A stretch of 64,000 nt of DNA, taken from contig JAQOOI010000016.1 in the NCBI GenBank assembly GCA_028554645.1, positions 124,001 to 188,000 of the forward strand, given 5' to 3'. A program made the translations under genes and the position numbers. Numbering within the stretch: position 1 is the first letter of the stretch; each line of letters begins with the position of its first letter. Source of the DNA: Omphalotus guepiniiformis (lineage: Eukaryota; Basidiomycota; Agaricomycetes; Agaricales; Omphalotaceae). This document shows positions 23,440 to 35,034 of the stretch, one piece after another. The notes beneath the pieces are model-generated. The model had not been told where the DNA came from, did not search any database, and worked only from the letters and a program-made list of their open reading frames with translations.

Positions 23440-26263
23440 CTAATGGGCATTGACCGACTGATGGACGTGGTAGGGAGGAAATTTCGCAGAGACTTGAGAG
23501 TATTTGGTAAAAGTGATGTTTCCACCCAAAGTATCCTCATCGAAGGTTGATTCATTAGTTTCAACATTCGACAACATGAGTTGGTAGGCTTTCTGTGCCC
23601 TGTATTTCTCGTGCGAGTAGAATGCGTCATGATAGGCTTGTTGCAGGGTGTGTAGGATAGGGATTAACGAGGCATAATTCTCTGTTACTTTAGGCAACGG
23701 TTCACCGAGGAAATCCTTTTTTTCTTTCGCCACAGCTTCCCACGTGCCTTCTGCCCAAGATTCGAAAGGTGGATTCGCGATCTCTGCGCCATTGTGGTAC
23801 CGGCATATCACCCAGGTGAAAACATAGAAGAACGATTCGAGGTCGTGTCTAACACGATGAGTTATGGGCTGTGAGGTGGCTTTTAAAAGTTCGACAGCGA
23901 CAAATGGTTTTGTCCCCGTACGTTGTTTGGACGAAGGATGTGGATTCTTAAGGGTCAAGTCTCGAGCGAGATCATAATCGTTCAGTACGCCGCAGATTGT
24001 CCCATCCTTTTTCTTACGGTACATGAGGTTGTTGACGCTAATGTCGCGATGAAGAATCTTCGGATAAGTGACTAACCACTCATAGCCTATTCAATACAGA
24101 TGATGAGCTGTTGGTGTATACGCACAAGAAAAACACAGCTCACATTTCACAGTATCCACCCATGCCTTGCCGAACGACGCCGCATCAGCCAGCTGCGTGA
24201 TGGGCCTTAGTTCCTCGAAGACCAAGACCCTCATAACCCTTTTTTCGAAATCGGCACCAAATATAGAACTGAAAGATGTGGATTCGAGCGCGACATCCTC
24301 CGAGTGAAGAAGATGAGGGAGATGATCCAATACCCACTCGTGACCATCCTGTTTAGCATACTTTGTAGCAGTTTCGATGAAAAGGAGTTCCGAAGTACGG
24401 TTTTCGGCGGGAAAAGAGATCTTGATGACCACCGAATCCCCAGACCAACGATTACTCCGTCCTCTCAAGACCCATGTCCCACGTCCAATCAGGCCGCGGG
24501 GATACACCAAGATCTTATCCACTGTAAGGTCTAGATTCTCTAGATGAAGAACTTGCCCTTCAAACATGCCTTTGGCCCTCCGCAAAGCTACGTGATGAGT
24601 TGGTGGTACACTCGTAATTGGTTCCAGTCGATCAAAATGACCCCACTGCGAAGGAGTAAGCCGCGTGAACGCTAGAATCACCCGGAGAAACATGGAAGGA
24701 TCTCTGACAAAGGAGAATGAGGCGGAGCGAAGGGTGCCTGACCGGGTGTAGAGGAGAAGTTCGAGAATGTCGTCTTTGACCAGCGCGCCTACGACGTGCG
24801 TGCGTATGCCACCTCGATTGAACATCTCGAGGGCGTAGCTCGCACACTGGAGGTAGCAATCGTTCTCGTCCTCTCTCAATCTCTTCGCTCGCTGCTCAGA
24901 AGATCCAGTGAGTCCAGATTCATCGAAGGTGCGCTTCAAGGGATTCGAGCTGGTCTCGTCGGAAGCTAGACTTTCAGGAGCCGAACGTTTTATGACGGAT
25001 TGAGTCTTGACCGCTGACGTCGAGCCGGATGCCGAAATTCTGCTGTTTGACCTCGGCGTGTGGCGTATCTGACTGGAGCCCAAAGACGACGGTTCGGCTT
25101 TCGCTTTCCCTGATGACGAGGATTAATAGAAAATTAGATGACACGACGAAGAACCTCGCGCACCTTTACTGGCTTTCCTGACGTCGGCTTTCACTTTCCT
25201 TGATGACGTCTGGGCGGAGCCCAAAGACGACGGTTCGGCTTTCGCTATCCCTGATGATGAGGATGAATAAAAAATTAGATGACACGACGAAGAACCTCGC
25301 GCACCTTTAAGGACGTCGGCTTTCACTTTCCTTGAAGATGTTGTCTTGCTGGAGCCCAAAGACGATGGTCCGGCTTTCGCCTTCCCTGATAACGAGGATG
25401 AATAGGATATTGACAAGACAAGAACCTCACGCACCTTTACTAGCTTTGCTAACATCGGCTTTCGCTTTTCCTGATTACGAGGATGAATAAGAAATTGGAT
25501 GACACGACTAAGAACCTCGCGCACCTTTACTGGCTTTCTCAACACTAGAAGTCTGACCATCACGAGAAATCTGCCGCAAACTCCTCTTAAACTCCATGAA
25601 CGTGAGCACGTCCGACCACCTGTATCGTTGAGAGGGTGGACTCTGTAGCGCCTCGTTCATGTCCTTGCCTTTCTCCAACCGGCTCTTCACCGCAGCTTTC
25701 TTCACTCCAAGCGTATCCGGACTTCTAATGGAATATGAACCATAGATGTTCCTAGGGTCATTAACACAGACTTTGAAGTCCAGTGAGTTTGGTGTGATCT
25801 TGTGCTCGACCATTTTGTCAACGGCGTAGTTAACAAGATTGACGAAGCGTGGATAGCGGTCTTGCTCCTTCGTGGTCTCTGAGCAGTAGGTGTCTATTAA
25901 GCTGTCAAATTCAGTGGAGTCGATTATGGATTGTAGAGCTGTCTGTTCGTCAGCCGTGACGCTGGCCATGTGTAGCGCCTTTGACAAGAACAGCTCTACA
26001 GCGACCTCTTTGGTACCGGCGAGGTCGTGAGCGAGAAAGGGATGATAGTCTTTGCGAGTATGTTTTTGCTCATGGGTAATATGATCCGTAAGGCCGAGGT
26101 TGTGAGGAGTGCTGTTGATGCTAGATGTCGTCATAACATTTGAGCCCGATGCTTTGTGCGGTGTGCGTAGCGCATCGTTTATAGAGTGGGGTCGTTCCAT
26201 CAGCTCGAAAGAGGAGGGAGAGGAGGGCGTCTGCGCCATTGAAGAATGTTTCGAAGACGACAT
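23440..26263 (-). CDS. FunK1-type protein kinase, tandem copy 3 (fullest N-terminus)
   Basis: The longest of the three paralogues. It starts at 26263 (MSSSKHSSMAQTPSSPSSF) and continues through a conserved N-terminal block ending in SQRYRWSDVLTFMEFKRSLR near 25600. Four exon-intron repeat units follow at about 25100-25500, then the N-lobe part with HVVGALVKDD and FVRDPSMFLRVILAFTRL. The catalytic exon (to 23440) has HRDISVNNLM, VLNDYDLARDL (Tyr in place of Phe) and TGTKPFVAVELL. The donor before the catalytic exon is intact (GTGAGC). An in-frame TAA near 25127 lies in an inferred repeat intron, which supports those segments being spliced out. Probably a functional cytosolic or nuclear kinase of the FunK1 family; partners are unknown. 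Confidence 0.85.
25100..25520 (-). repeat. Exon-intron minisatellite in FunK1 copy 3 (four units)
   Basis: Units are marked by GTGTCATCTAATTT..CATCAG-type introns near 25118, 25260, 25396 and 25478. One intron carries an in-frame TAA, as one in copy 1 carries TAG. Introns have lengths in multiples of three and phase-1 boundaries. Confidence 0.6.
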
Positions 26264-26432
26264 GGAGGAGGTTTAAGTTGAGTGAAGTGGAGAGAAAATC
26301 ACGCTGTGACTGTGGTACAAGAGGTCACGTGAGCTCGTTATCGGTCAGTCACGCCAAATAAATCGTAATCACAGCTTGCAATTGAGGAAACTCCCTCCCC
26401 ATTCCTGCTTTAGCTGAAGCGAGGGGTACTAA

Positions 26433-27124
26433 AGCTGTGGGCCAAGAGTTTTTGCGTGGGATTTTCGGAGGGTAAAAACTACTCGCGGTTTGTGGCGGAT
26501 TTTGGAAGGAAAAAGACTTTGTTTTTGTAAAATATCTCATAGATGAAAATGTGAAGATTCAATACTAAGATTTTTACAAGAGTAGAATTACAAATTTATA
26601 CTAAAATTTATACAGAGCAAAATTCAACTGAAAGAACAAATTTTTGCCTTTGTTTTATGCTCAGTAAAAAGAGTTCATTTTTGCCTGCTTTCTGCCTCAT
26701 AAAAGGGTCGCGTTTTTGCTGAGGGAAAGCTCTGAAAAAAAAGAAATTCTCACCTGTTTTTGCAAATAAATTGCCTAATATGGTAATTCCCCAATTTCCG
26801 GCAGGCGAAAACTGGACATTTTTCTGGAGTTTTCCCTCAGCAAAAATGCAGCGCTTTTATGAGGCAGAAAAAAAGGCAAATATTATTCCTTTCTACATAC
26901 ATAAAACAAAGAGAAAATTTTGTTCTTTCAGTTGCATTTTTCTTTATATAAATTTTATTAAAATTCTGTAATTCTGCTTCTGCAAAAATCCTATTGAATC
27001 TACTTATTTTTATCTATGAGATGTTACACAAAAATGAAGTCTTTTCACTTCCGGAAATCTGCGGCAAATGCGAGTAGATTCTACCCTCCGGGAATCCCAC
27101 GCAAAAATGCTTGGCTCACAGCAG
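26433..27124. mobile_element. Non-autonomous inverted-repeat element forming one long hairpin (MITE-like)
   Basis: The left part (CTGTGGGCCAAG..TTTTTGCGTGGGA) is the reverse complement of the right part (TCCCACGCAAAAATGC.TTGGCTCACAG). The complementarity continues inward for roughly 300 bases per arm, including TTTTGCCT..TTTTGCTGAGGGAAA against TTTCCCTCAGCAAAA, leaving only a short centre near 26755-26800. AT-rich, no coding capacity beyond chance open frames. No clear target-site duplication was found, so the element family is not assigned. Confidence 0.75.
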
Positions 27125-27140
27125 TGAATGTCATTACAAC

Positions 27141-27196
27141 AAGGATAACAAAAAATGAATTTATTACTAATGGATTCATTTTTTATTATCCTTGTT
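27141..27196. repeat. Short near-perfect palindrome
   Basis: AACAAGGATAACAAAAAATG is followed after a short loop (TTATTACTAATGG) by its near-exact reverse complement ending TTATTATCCTTGTT. It is just outside the larger hairpin element and may be a separate miniature element. Confidence 0.65.
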
Positions 27197-27276
27197 GAAC
27201 AAATAAAATGCATCACTTTAGTGGCGGTCACAACTTATTTCCAAATTCTGTTTTATTACAAATTCTGATGTCATGG

Positions 27277-27445
27277 ATTAGTTTTATTACTAAACGTGTA
27301 TACTGTAGTCGAGCTAGAATTACTACCATAAAAGGGTTTTTAAGACCTAACCCTTGTGCCACCCCTATTTGCCTATATTTGTGTATCTAATCCTTGTCAC
27401 TTTGTCCATGTTTGTGTTCCTCAATATTGTTCCATAAAATATGGG
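27277..27445 (+). repeat. Dispersed repeat, inverted copy at about 61515-61760
   Basis: The stretch from TTTTATTACTAAACGTGTA to the GGTAGATTAG-like end is matched in reverse complement at about 61515-61625 (TTAGGTCTTAAAAATCCTTT..TACACGTTTAGTAATAAAA). The following TTTGTGTTCCTCAATATTGT is matched near 61730 on the same strand. Confidence 0.7.
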
Positions 27446-28124
27446 CTTTATGATAAGTACCATAGCTTTTATTCTTGCAATCTCTCTTCTGTGGCTATAA
27501 GATTTGTGTGACATGAAGAAACACAAATTTAAACAAAAAAAAAAATACAGCTTCAGTTCTCTGCTATGGATATTAACATAAGTGGATTAGTATTTGTTCA
27601 AAGAGCAAGGGTCCTGCTTGTAGAAAGTAATATACATGTAAAGGGTGCTTTGACAGTTCTGTAAATATAACAGAAGCTCAGAGTGCAGTACATGAATGTA
27701 AGTGTCTATATATTCACATGTGAATATAATAGAAGCTAGTATAAATAGTAAGTATCACAGATACTATATTAAATAAAGAGAGAGCTCACCTAAGAGCGCA
27801 GTACATGAATGTAAGTGTCTGAGGTGCTTGAACGATCTGAGACGGATGAAATGAGTGTGTGGGATAGGGAAAAAGACTTGTCCGTGGACTACATACTAAA
27901 AGAAATGTATAAGTAAAAAGAAAAGGTTACAAATTTGGAGTGTAACAAGAATTCATTCTTATGGCAGCACCATCCTGCCAAAAAAATTGACAACTAACTA
28001 AAGCTTCTGTATGAGTCTGCCATCTCTGACAATGCCAGTCACACCTCACCCTACATCATTTTTTATTTGAGTTGGATTGTGCTCATTTGAGTATCTTTCT
28101 TGTTCATTTCATAGTCACTACACC
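27446..28124. other. AT-rich repeat-derived spacer
   Basis: No gene seen. It contains a 23-base direct repeat (CAGTACATGAATGTAAGTGT near 27694 and 27801). A stretch at about 28025-28125 is the reverse complement of 59345-59455, which borders the third copy of the 1.7-kb repeat. Confidence 0.55.
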
Positions 28125-29770
28125 GCTCTGAACAGGATATAAATGACAGGGCAACTCAAAAACACAAGTTCAAGACAGAGGGCAACTAGTTTCTCAGGAG
28201 TTCAGGGGATGGTTCAGGGCAATAATCAGAGTGGGCAACTCAATCCAATGGTCCAAACAGTGACAGTATCAATCAGAACAGTAGCAGCAACAGTTTCAGC
28301 AGGCAGAACAGCACAGACAGAACAGCATGGACAGCAACAGTTTTAGTATCTCTCTCAAAGTTTGCCACAAGGGACTTTACAGAAGTTTGCACAACTGGTA
28401 TATTTCTCTATAACTGAACTCCTAAGAGCCAGGCAATTTCCATCTAGAAGAAATTCCGCTTTGGTAGTGAGCCTAGGCAGTCCTAACTTAAGGGAAAATA
28501 TCTACAAGTAGGTAGCTCTTATATACAGGTCAGAAAATAAATATAGTAAATCTCAAAAATGTAAGTGAATCTAAGCAGAGTAAATAGAATAGATAACAGA
28601 AAGACTAATTGAGCAGGGATTGGTGTCTTTTTAGGTATTTTTGTAGGTATTTTTCAGTTAGATACTGTCATGTATGGGTATCTTGAGTATAAAATTGTTA
28701 TAAAAACCGCTTTGTCCATATAGTGGCTTGGCAATCAAGTCCAGGGTATCTAACCAGGGTGTACAGCACACAATATTAGTCCAGAATGGTGCCATATGAC
28801 AACATCTTTTATGATTTTGAAATTTGCAACTCTTTTGATTTTCCTAACTGGGGGCTGCTGGTGAGGTTCCTAGCATACCCAGTGGTTATTTCTTCATCTC
28901 AGAAGTCATCTAGACCCTACTCTGTTGTTACTATCATCCACAAGCTGTACAGTAGCACATGTGTCTATCTGGCCAGATCTTGCATCTGATTTGTCTCCAG
29001 GAGGTACTTCTCCTTTTAGCTGGTTCTAGCACCAAGCTATGGGCAGTATTATGTCCCAATAATTGTTTATTCTTCCCTATTTGGGTGTCTAAGTTCAGGG
29101 TATCACTCAGTTAGATGTTACATTTCAGAGGGATACTCCAGAAAGAACATCTAGCTCCATGGTAGAGAGCTTGAGTATCTAACTCCATTCTTCAGAAATG
29201 ACTTAGAGGATTTTTTCTTTTCAGCCAACAGACTAAGGTGGTTCACAAGTTGTAACACCATCCTAAGCATAGTACCAAATGTACAACACATTTCTCTGGT
29301 CAGAACAATACAAGATTGTCTGCACTCTCAGCATTTAGTCTTTACAGCCAACCTGAGTTAGCAAGACCAGCTGGAGTTAGATAGTCCAGTGGACTTAGAT
29401 GTTTCTCAGATTGAATTGTAACTTCCATCATTCCCTTGGATTACAATCAAACAACACTCATGAGAGTCTCTAGTTTTTAGAGGGTGGGTCTGACCAACTT
29501 AACTTAGCATGGAACATTGGTATTCCAATACAAAGTGAGAGGCAAAACTAGTATCTCTTTCGATGATCCCATTAGTCACAGTTGCCAAGTACCATATCAT
29601 GTACTGTAGCTAACTCTACACTCAGGCTTGAGTAACTAAGTGTGTTCTCATGTTCTAACTAGCAGTCTGGGTGAACTCTAGTTCTCATTGTTCAGTTCCC
29701 AATGTTTAAACAACCAAAATCTTTCTCAATCTGCATGATTTCAAGCCTAGACCGCTTTTAGTCGCAACAA
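28125..29770. repeat. Dispersed 1.7-kb repeat, copy A (diverged)
   Basis: It aligns end to end with 51604-53251 and 59460-61190 in the same orientation. Shared landmarks include CAACTCAATCCAATGGTC-like sequence near the left end, CCACAAGGGACTTTACAGAAG (28356 region), TTAGAGGGTGGGTCTGACCAAC near 29480, and a right end reading GTCGCAACA. No open frame is conserved among the copies, so it is probably a long terminal repeat or a non-coding element. Confidence 0.75.
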
Positions 29771-30545
29771 CGTACCAGGCAAGGTTCACGGACCTGATGG
29801 ACTATCATGGCGGGATAAACAAGTAGGTGATGATGAATACGACAATCCTGAGGATGGTGAAGTTTAAGAACCATATAAGTTAGAAGAGTTTGTAGATAAA
29901 ATTGACTCTAAACATGGTTACACGCAAGTATTAGTTGATGAGAAAGAGGAATGGAGAAGTAATTATATGACTGGTTTAGCTGCGTCAGTAGACAACTTTA
30001 AGGAAGAATTAACGCATGCTTACAAACAAGAACAAGAGTTCCGCGACATATCAGAAGTAAAGCAGTTTGTAGCTGCGAACTTGGCTAGCGGGATACCAGA
30101 ACTCGAGGAGCCGCCAGAGCATATTGACAAAACAGAGTACAATGAGTCTAAGCAATTGAAGGGAGCGATAAACCAAGATAAAACAGTCACAGAGGTTTTC
30201 AAATGGCTAACAGACACTTCTAAGAGGCCTATAGGCTACAAGAATAACAAACGCTTCAAGAACTTTTTAAGGTTAGTGTGGAACTTCTTTATACAAGGCG
30301 GAAAACTCTATCGATGCGGAATCAAAGCAAAACATAAACTGGTAGTTGAGAAGTCGTGTCACGTTGCCATGATCCATGCTTGTCATGATGGTTTAGGGCA
30401 CGCAGCTTCTTTGCTACTAAGTCTTTAATTATGGAGCACTTTTGGTGGCCTGAAATGGAGAAAGACATCTACAAGAAAACTTGTCATACATGTCAAGTAA
30501 GACAGAAGACAAAGATCAGGATTCCTCCTACTGAGACAAAGATGT
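29771..30545 (+). pseudogene. Ty3-type retrotransposon fragment, RNase H/integrase linker and integrase zinc-binding region
   Basis: Reading starts immediately after repeat copy A with GDDEYDNPEDGEV, a typical linker after the RNase H domain. The open part at 29967-30428 ends in HACHDGLGH. A frame break follows, then FWWPEMEKDIYKKTCHTCQ, completing the H..H..C..C integrase zinc finger. A TAA stop interrupts the linker near 29870. Nothing of the integrase core follows. Confidence 0.7.
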
Positions 30546-30843
30546 AGACATCGTAATAAGAACCTCAGTCAATGGTATGTAAATGACTCTGTATTACCTG
30601 TAGACGTCATGATAAGAACTACAAGTATGTAAGTATGTGCATGAATAGAATAAATAAAGAATTAGAGACTCACCCTCAGTCGATGGTATGTAAATGACTG
30701 AGGGTGATAGTGTTGAATTATTCAATAAGTATGGAAAGAAGAAATCAAATAAAAGGAAAGGAATCCCACACCCTCCAGACAGGCATGAGCCAATCCATCA
30801 AAGTGATCGTCTGCTAATGTCCATATCCGTTATATCAACATCT

Positions 30844-32953
30844 TCACTTCTCAACACTCCCCCTGGCCTCATGCCTTCTCCAATCCAAACCCAGCTTTGT
30901 GACAAGGGCACGGTGAGTCGCTTTTGGCAACACCTTCGTCAATATATCTGTGATACTGTTCTGCGACGAAACATAGGTCACTTTGATATGGTTATCATGA
31001 ACGTGATCCCGGATGTAATGCCAATGTATGTCGAAATGTTTAGAAAGTCCATGTGCTTTAGTAGTTTCTGTTAGGCTGATAGACCCTAAGTTGTTGCCAA
31101 AGAGTTCAAATGGGAAATCCTCAGGAAGATTGATCTCATCGAGCCACGATTTCATCCACATTGCCTGTTGAGCAGCTCGTGCGAGAGAGATATATTCTGC
31201 CTCCGTCGGAGATAGCGCCACAATAGGCTGTCGTTTAAATGACCATGATACCGGCGAACCACCCATGAAGAAGACATATCCCAAAGTCGACCTCCGTGTG
31301 TTTACGCATCCAGCCCAGTCTGCATCAACATATCCTTCTGGCTTAGTCCCTTGCCCCGTCCCTGAGCTATCCGAGCATCTATACCGTAGACCATAATTCA
31401 ATGTCCCGCGGATATACCTGCAAAGCCCCACCAGCAACTCCCAATGTTCAGGCGCAGGATTCACCTGTACTTGACCTAGAACACTACAAGCATAAGAAAT
31501 ATCAGGATGAGTACCTGAACTCCCCCACAACATGCAACCCAGCAACAGTCGAAACGGTTTGTCCTTCATGGATGCAGCTTCCTCTCCCGACAATGGTTTG
31601 GTTTATGTCTTAATCTGTACACGCGGAGGTAACGGAGTCTCGAGCGGGTATAACTCCCATAACTCAAAGTGCCGCAGAACCTTTTCGAAGTAAGTTGTTT
31701 GAGAGATGGCAATGTCACCGTTTGGAATCTTCTCCACAGTCAGCCCCAGTAATAAATTCAGTGCATCCACTTCCTTCAAATCCCACTTCTCTGCAAATTC
31801 CTTCACTACCCTGTCGGCGTCAGAATCTGTTGATAACATGCTGAAAACATCATCGGTATGAGTGGTAGTAACGGAGTATGAATTATCAGGATTTTGATGG
31901 GAGTGTGCGCATGGGTCGGCTTTCGAGGAGTAGAAACCTAAGTCTTCATACCCTTGTTGAAGTGTTTTGAACCAAATATGACCTGACTGAACAAATCCGT
32001 ACAACAGATGTTTCATCAGGCAAACCTTCGTCTCCTCTCCCTGCTTGATGAAACCCTTAGGCTGACGCATATACATAGGTTGTTCCATTACACCATTCAG
32101 GTAAGCTGCTGAGAAATCAAATTGTCGAATCTTCAACCTCTTCACCGCAGCAACAGCCATTGTCATCCTAACCAACTCCAACCTCGCTACCATCGCCCAA
32201 CCTTTGTCAAAATCAACTCCTGGCACCTGAGAATCACCCCGACCGGCATAGCGAGCCTTAGGCTTCACAATATCCCCCTGGCCATCCAGTTTGACGTCGT
32301 AAACCCACATCCCATCCACACAGTGCGCACCTTCCGGCAAATCAACGAGATCCCAGCATTCGCGTCCTTTGAGATTGTCGATTTTGGCCTTCATGGCGGA
32401 ATACCATAAGTCCGCATCCTTCATCGCCTCTTCATACAATCGAGGTATTCAGACGGAGCCCCCACCCTTGACTAAACTTGCAAGAGCGACAGGATTTGAT
32501 AGGGATGGATTAGGCAATAGAGGATGAGGTAAATCACCAAAGTCAACGACAACCTTGAACCCTACAGTCACAGCCGCGCCTGAATTGAGCGACCAGTGAT
32601 ATGTATCTACTCAATTTCACTCAGCAATGCTGGCTGCAGCGAAGCCTCTCTGGGTCACTGACACTTCTTCCATCTTCTGCTTCAGTCTCCTTCGTCTTCT
32701 GAGGTTCGACAATAGCAATATCCAGAACGAACACGAGTCTGTGACAGAAAAGAATGGCGGCTTTATGTATTTCACACGTTCAACTTCAAGGCAGCAAGAG
32801 ACAAGGACAGGCCATCCATGAGAGTGTCGTAGCAGATTGCTCGTTCAAAGCAGTTGCCTGCATTTCCTCAGGCGAAGATTCGGGAGGCGCTTTCGAGTCA
32901 CTCTTCGACTTGGGCACAATCGAGCGTTGGGTAAAGGCAGAGAATGGGCTCAT
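30844..32953 (-). pseudogene. Ty1/copia retrotransposon, reverse transcriptase and RNase H part (3' half of a split element)
   Basis: In reading order: a linker after integrase (about 32953-32460), the reverse transcriptase from PRLYEEAMKDADLWYSAM with QFDFSAAYLNG and HTDDVF (the variant of the YVDD box) to about 31603, then RNase H with YVDADWAGC, SWSFKRQPIVALSPTEAEY and DILTKVLPK to the stop at 30844. Stops at 32617-32619, 32611-32613 and 32449-32451 are TGA where CGA fits; the stop at 31603-31605 is TAA. The remaining part of the same polyprotein, integrase, lies at 39568-40558 across a 6.6-kb insert; joining at CAT restores reading through the domain boundary. The element is inactive. Confidence 0.88.
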
Positions 32954-33180
32954 GAATACGGTGTGTTACTTAGTGTTGTTTTTCACAAAGGCAAACACTT
33001 ATGTGGACGTTTCCCCTCTTTGTCCTCACACCTCTCGTTGCAATGACGCTACGGTCCGCATCCAATTATGTAGGACCAAACTTCGCCGTGATTTTTTCCC
33101 ATCAGACTCTGACAAACGCTTCATTCACAACCAGTTGTTCCTTTCTTCATTACATCTTATACCCACCGTATACTGCAATA

Positions 33181-34060
33181 ATGGGTTGCGTTCAGTCGTC
33201 TGGCGTTGACAAGGAGGCTAAGGCCCATGAGTGCTCTCGTTTTTCGCTACTATTGGTCAGAGAAACTGACATGTGGCAATGGCATTAATTTTGGTGAAAT
33301 TAGGCAACAATGAGATTGAAATTCAGCTCAAGAGGGATCATATGATGGCGAAGAATGAGATTAAAATTCTTTTGCTTGGAGTTGGTGAATCTGGCAAGGT
33401 GTGTGTCGAGTGGTTCGGTGTTTCAATTTCTGACGCTAATTATTGCTGTGTGCACAGTCAACGGGTCTTGAAGCAAAAGAAGCTCATTCACCATGGTGGC
33501 TGCAATGAATACTTAAGAGTGGTATCCTTACAAGGAAATTATCTTCTCTGATACTGTTCAGTCAATGTGGTTCGTCCACTTTCAGCTCATCCCTAATAAT
33601 ACGATGTCGACTTGCTTGGACAGTGCTATTCTCGAAGCAATGTCCCATCTTGATCTTTCCCTCGCTTCTCAAAATGATGCTCGCCGGGCCACCATTCTTG
33701 CATTTCCTCTTCAGCTCAAGTCAGATGTTCATCCCAGGGATGTTCTCGATGCCATCTTTGGACGGATCCTGGTGTCAAGGAAGCTGTTCGTCGCTCCCGT
33801 GAATGACAGCTCAACGACTGCGCTGTCTACTACTTCAACTCCATCGACCGAGTGGCCACACCCGGCTGCATGCCTACCAACCAAGATATCCTGTGTTCTC
33901 ATGTCAAGACCACTGGTATCACTGAGATTACCTTCAAGGTCGTGAGCTCACGTACAAACTGTTCGATGTCGGAGGTTAGCAAAATGAACGGAAAGAATAG
34001 ATTCACTGTTTAATCGACAATGTCACGGCTCTAGTGTTCTCGGTCAGTTTAAGCGAAAAC
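33181..34060 (+). pseudogene. Heterotrimeric G-protein alpha subunit gene fragment, decayed
   Basis: It starts with MGCVQSSGVDKEAKAHE, the myristoylation-type N-terminus of fungal G-alpha subunits, then QLKRDHMMAKNEIKILLLG and GVGESGK (Walker A / G1 box). Later HLDLSLASQND, YFNSIDRVA-like and KTTGITEITFKV follow, and it fades after the switch region near 34030 (the DVGGQ box is not intact). Introns are still present: GTGCTCTCG..TTAG after KAHE and GTGTGTGTC..ACAG after ESGK. Several frameshifts and stops break it; the C-terminal half is absent. This is a DNA-level copy, not a processed one. The intact parent is not in the window. Confidence 0.85.
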
Positions 34061-34198
34061 GTCGCGTAGGAAATGGCCTTTCGTCGAGAAGAAATTTGAA
34101 CTTGGACATGTCAGCATAGGTCAAAACCAGTGGACAGCATGTTGAGGCAATGTGTATGGCCGTCTATTTTCCGTAAATCCAGTCAGACACTGATGAGA

Positions 34199-34860
34199 GG
34201 ACACTTTATTAGATTCGTGAAGTTATTCAGGCCCAGGGCCCCCACATTTACACACCTCCAATCGAGGCTGCTGACAAGGGTGCAGAGCACACACGTATTC
34301 TTACAGAACCTATTCCTTTTTCTATCATTGGCTCCACCGAGGACGTAAAGACTCTTGATGACTGTAGTGTCAAGGGACGAGAGTACCTTTGGGGTGTTGC
34401 TGAAGGTACATTGATTTATGGTCATTTATACTATCTAATTCATTGTTACTCACAGCAGAGAACAAATCTTATTGCGATTTCAAGAAGCTTCGCTCACTTC
34501 TTATCCGCACACACATGCTTGACCTTATTTCTACCACGGAGGATTCACATTATGAGAAATACAGCCCAGATGGAAACACGCAAGTTTGGCGAGCCCGAGG
34601 TTCAGAAACTGGATGAATCTAATTTCAAGGAAGAGGAGGAGCCACTCAGAAAGAGATTTACGGAGCAAGTCAAGAGCTAGGAAGCCAGATTCAAACAATG
34701 GGAGCAGCACGTAAGTCTCCCATAGTTTTGCTACTCCTCTGCTCAATCTGATGCCGTTTTTAGCTCATTGTCAAACGCGACCACCTCAACAAGCCAATCA
34801 AGCAAATTGAAGCCGAGCTTGACAACCTCCAGAGTCCAGGTTGCTTACGGTCGGGAATCT
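34199..34860 (+). pseudogene. Septin gene fragment, decayed
   Basis: Peptides in order: [74 protein letters not shown] and KEEEEPLRKRFTEQVK. These are the C-terminal half of a fungal septin GTP-binding domain and the start of its coiled-coil tail. Frames switch between the blocks. Introns are retained (GTACATTG..CACAG after VAEG; GTAAGTCTC..TTTAG after the coiled-coil start). No septin N-terminal P-loop is present. It directly follows the G-alpha fragment in the same orientation. Confidence 0.85.
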
Positions 34861-35034
34861 GGAAAGTCTCGCTATCTTCGTGTCTACATATCTCACGCAA
34901 ATATATATACCCCTGCTGTATCTCCGAACTCTTCCATGTACACACTCCTTTAGTGTTGAATTAGGAATTCTTCCTGTTTGTCATGAACTTTTGATTGTTT
35001 ACTTCTCCAACGAGACTGCATCTGGCAAAGAAAT

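Noticed and set aside
27010..27231. Open frames in the hairpin arms
   Set aside because: The two arms give similar peptides only because they are inverted repeats.
28143..28346. Gln/Thr/Ser-rich open frame in repeat copy A
   Set aside because: Not conserved in frame in copies B and C.
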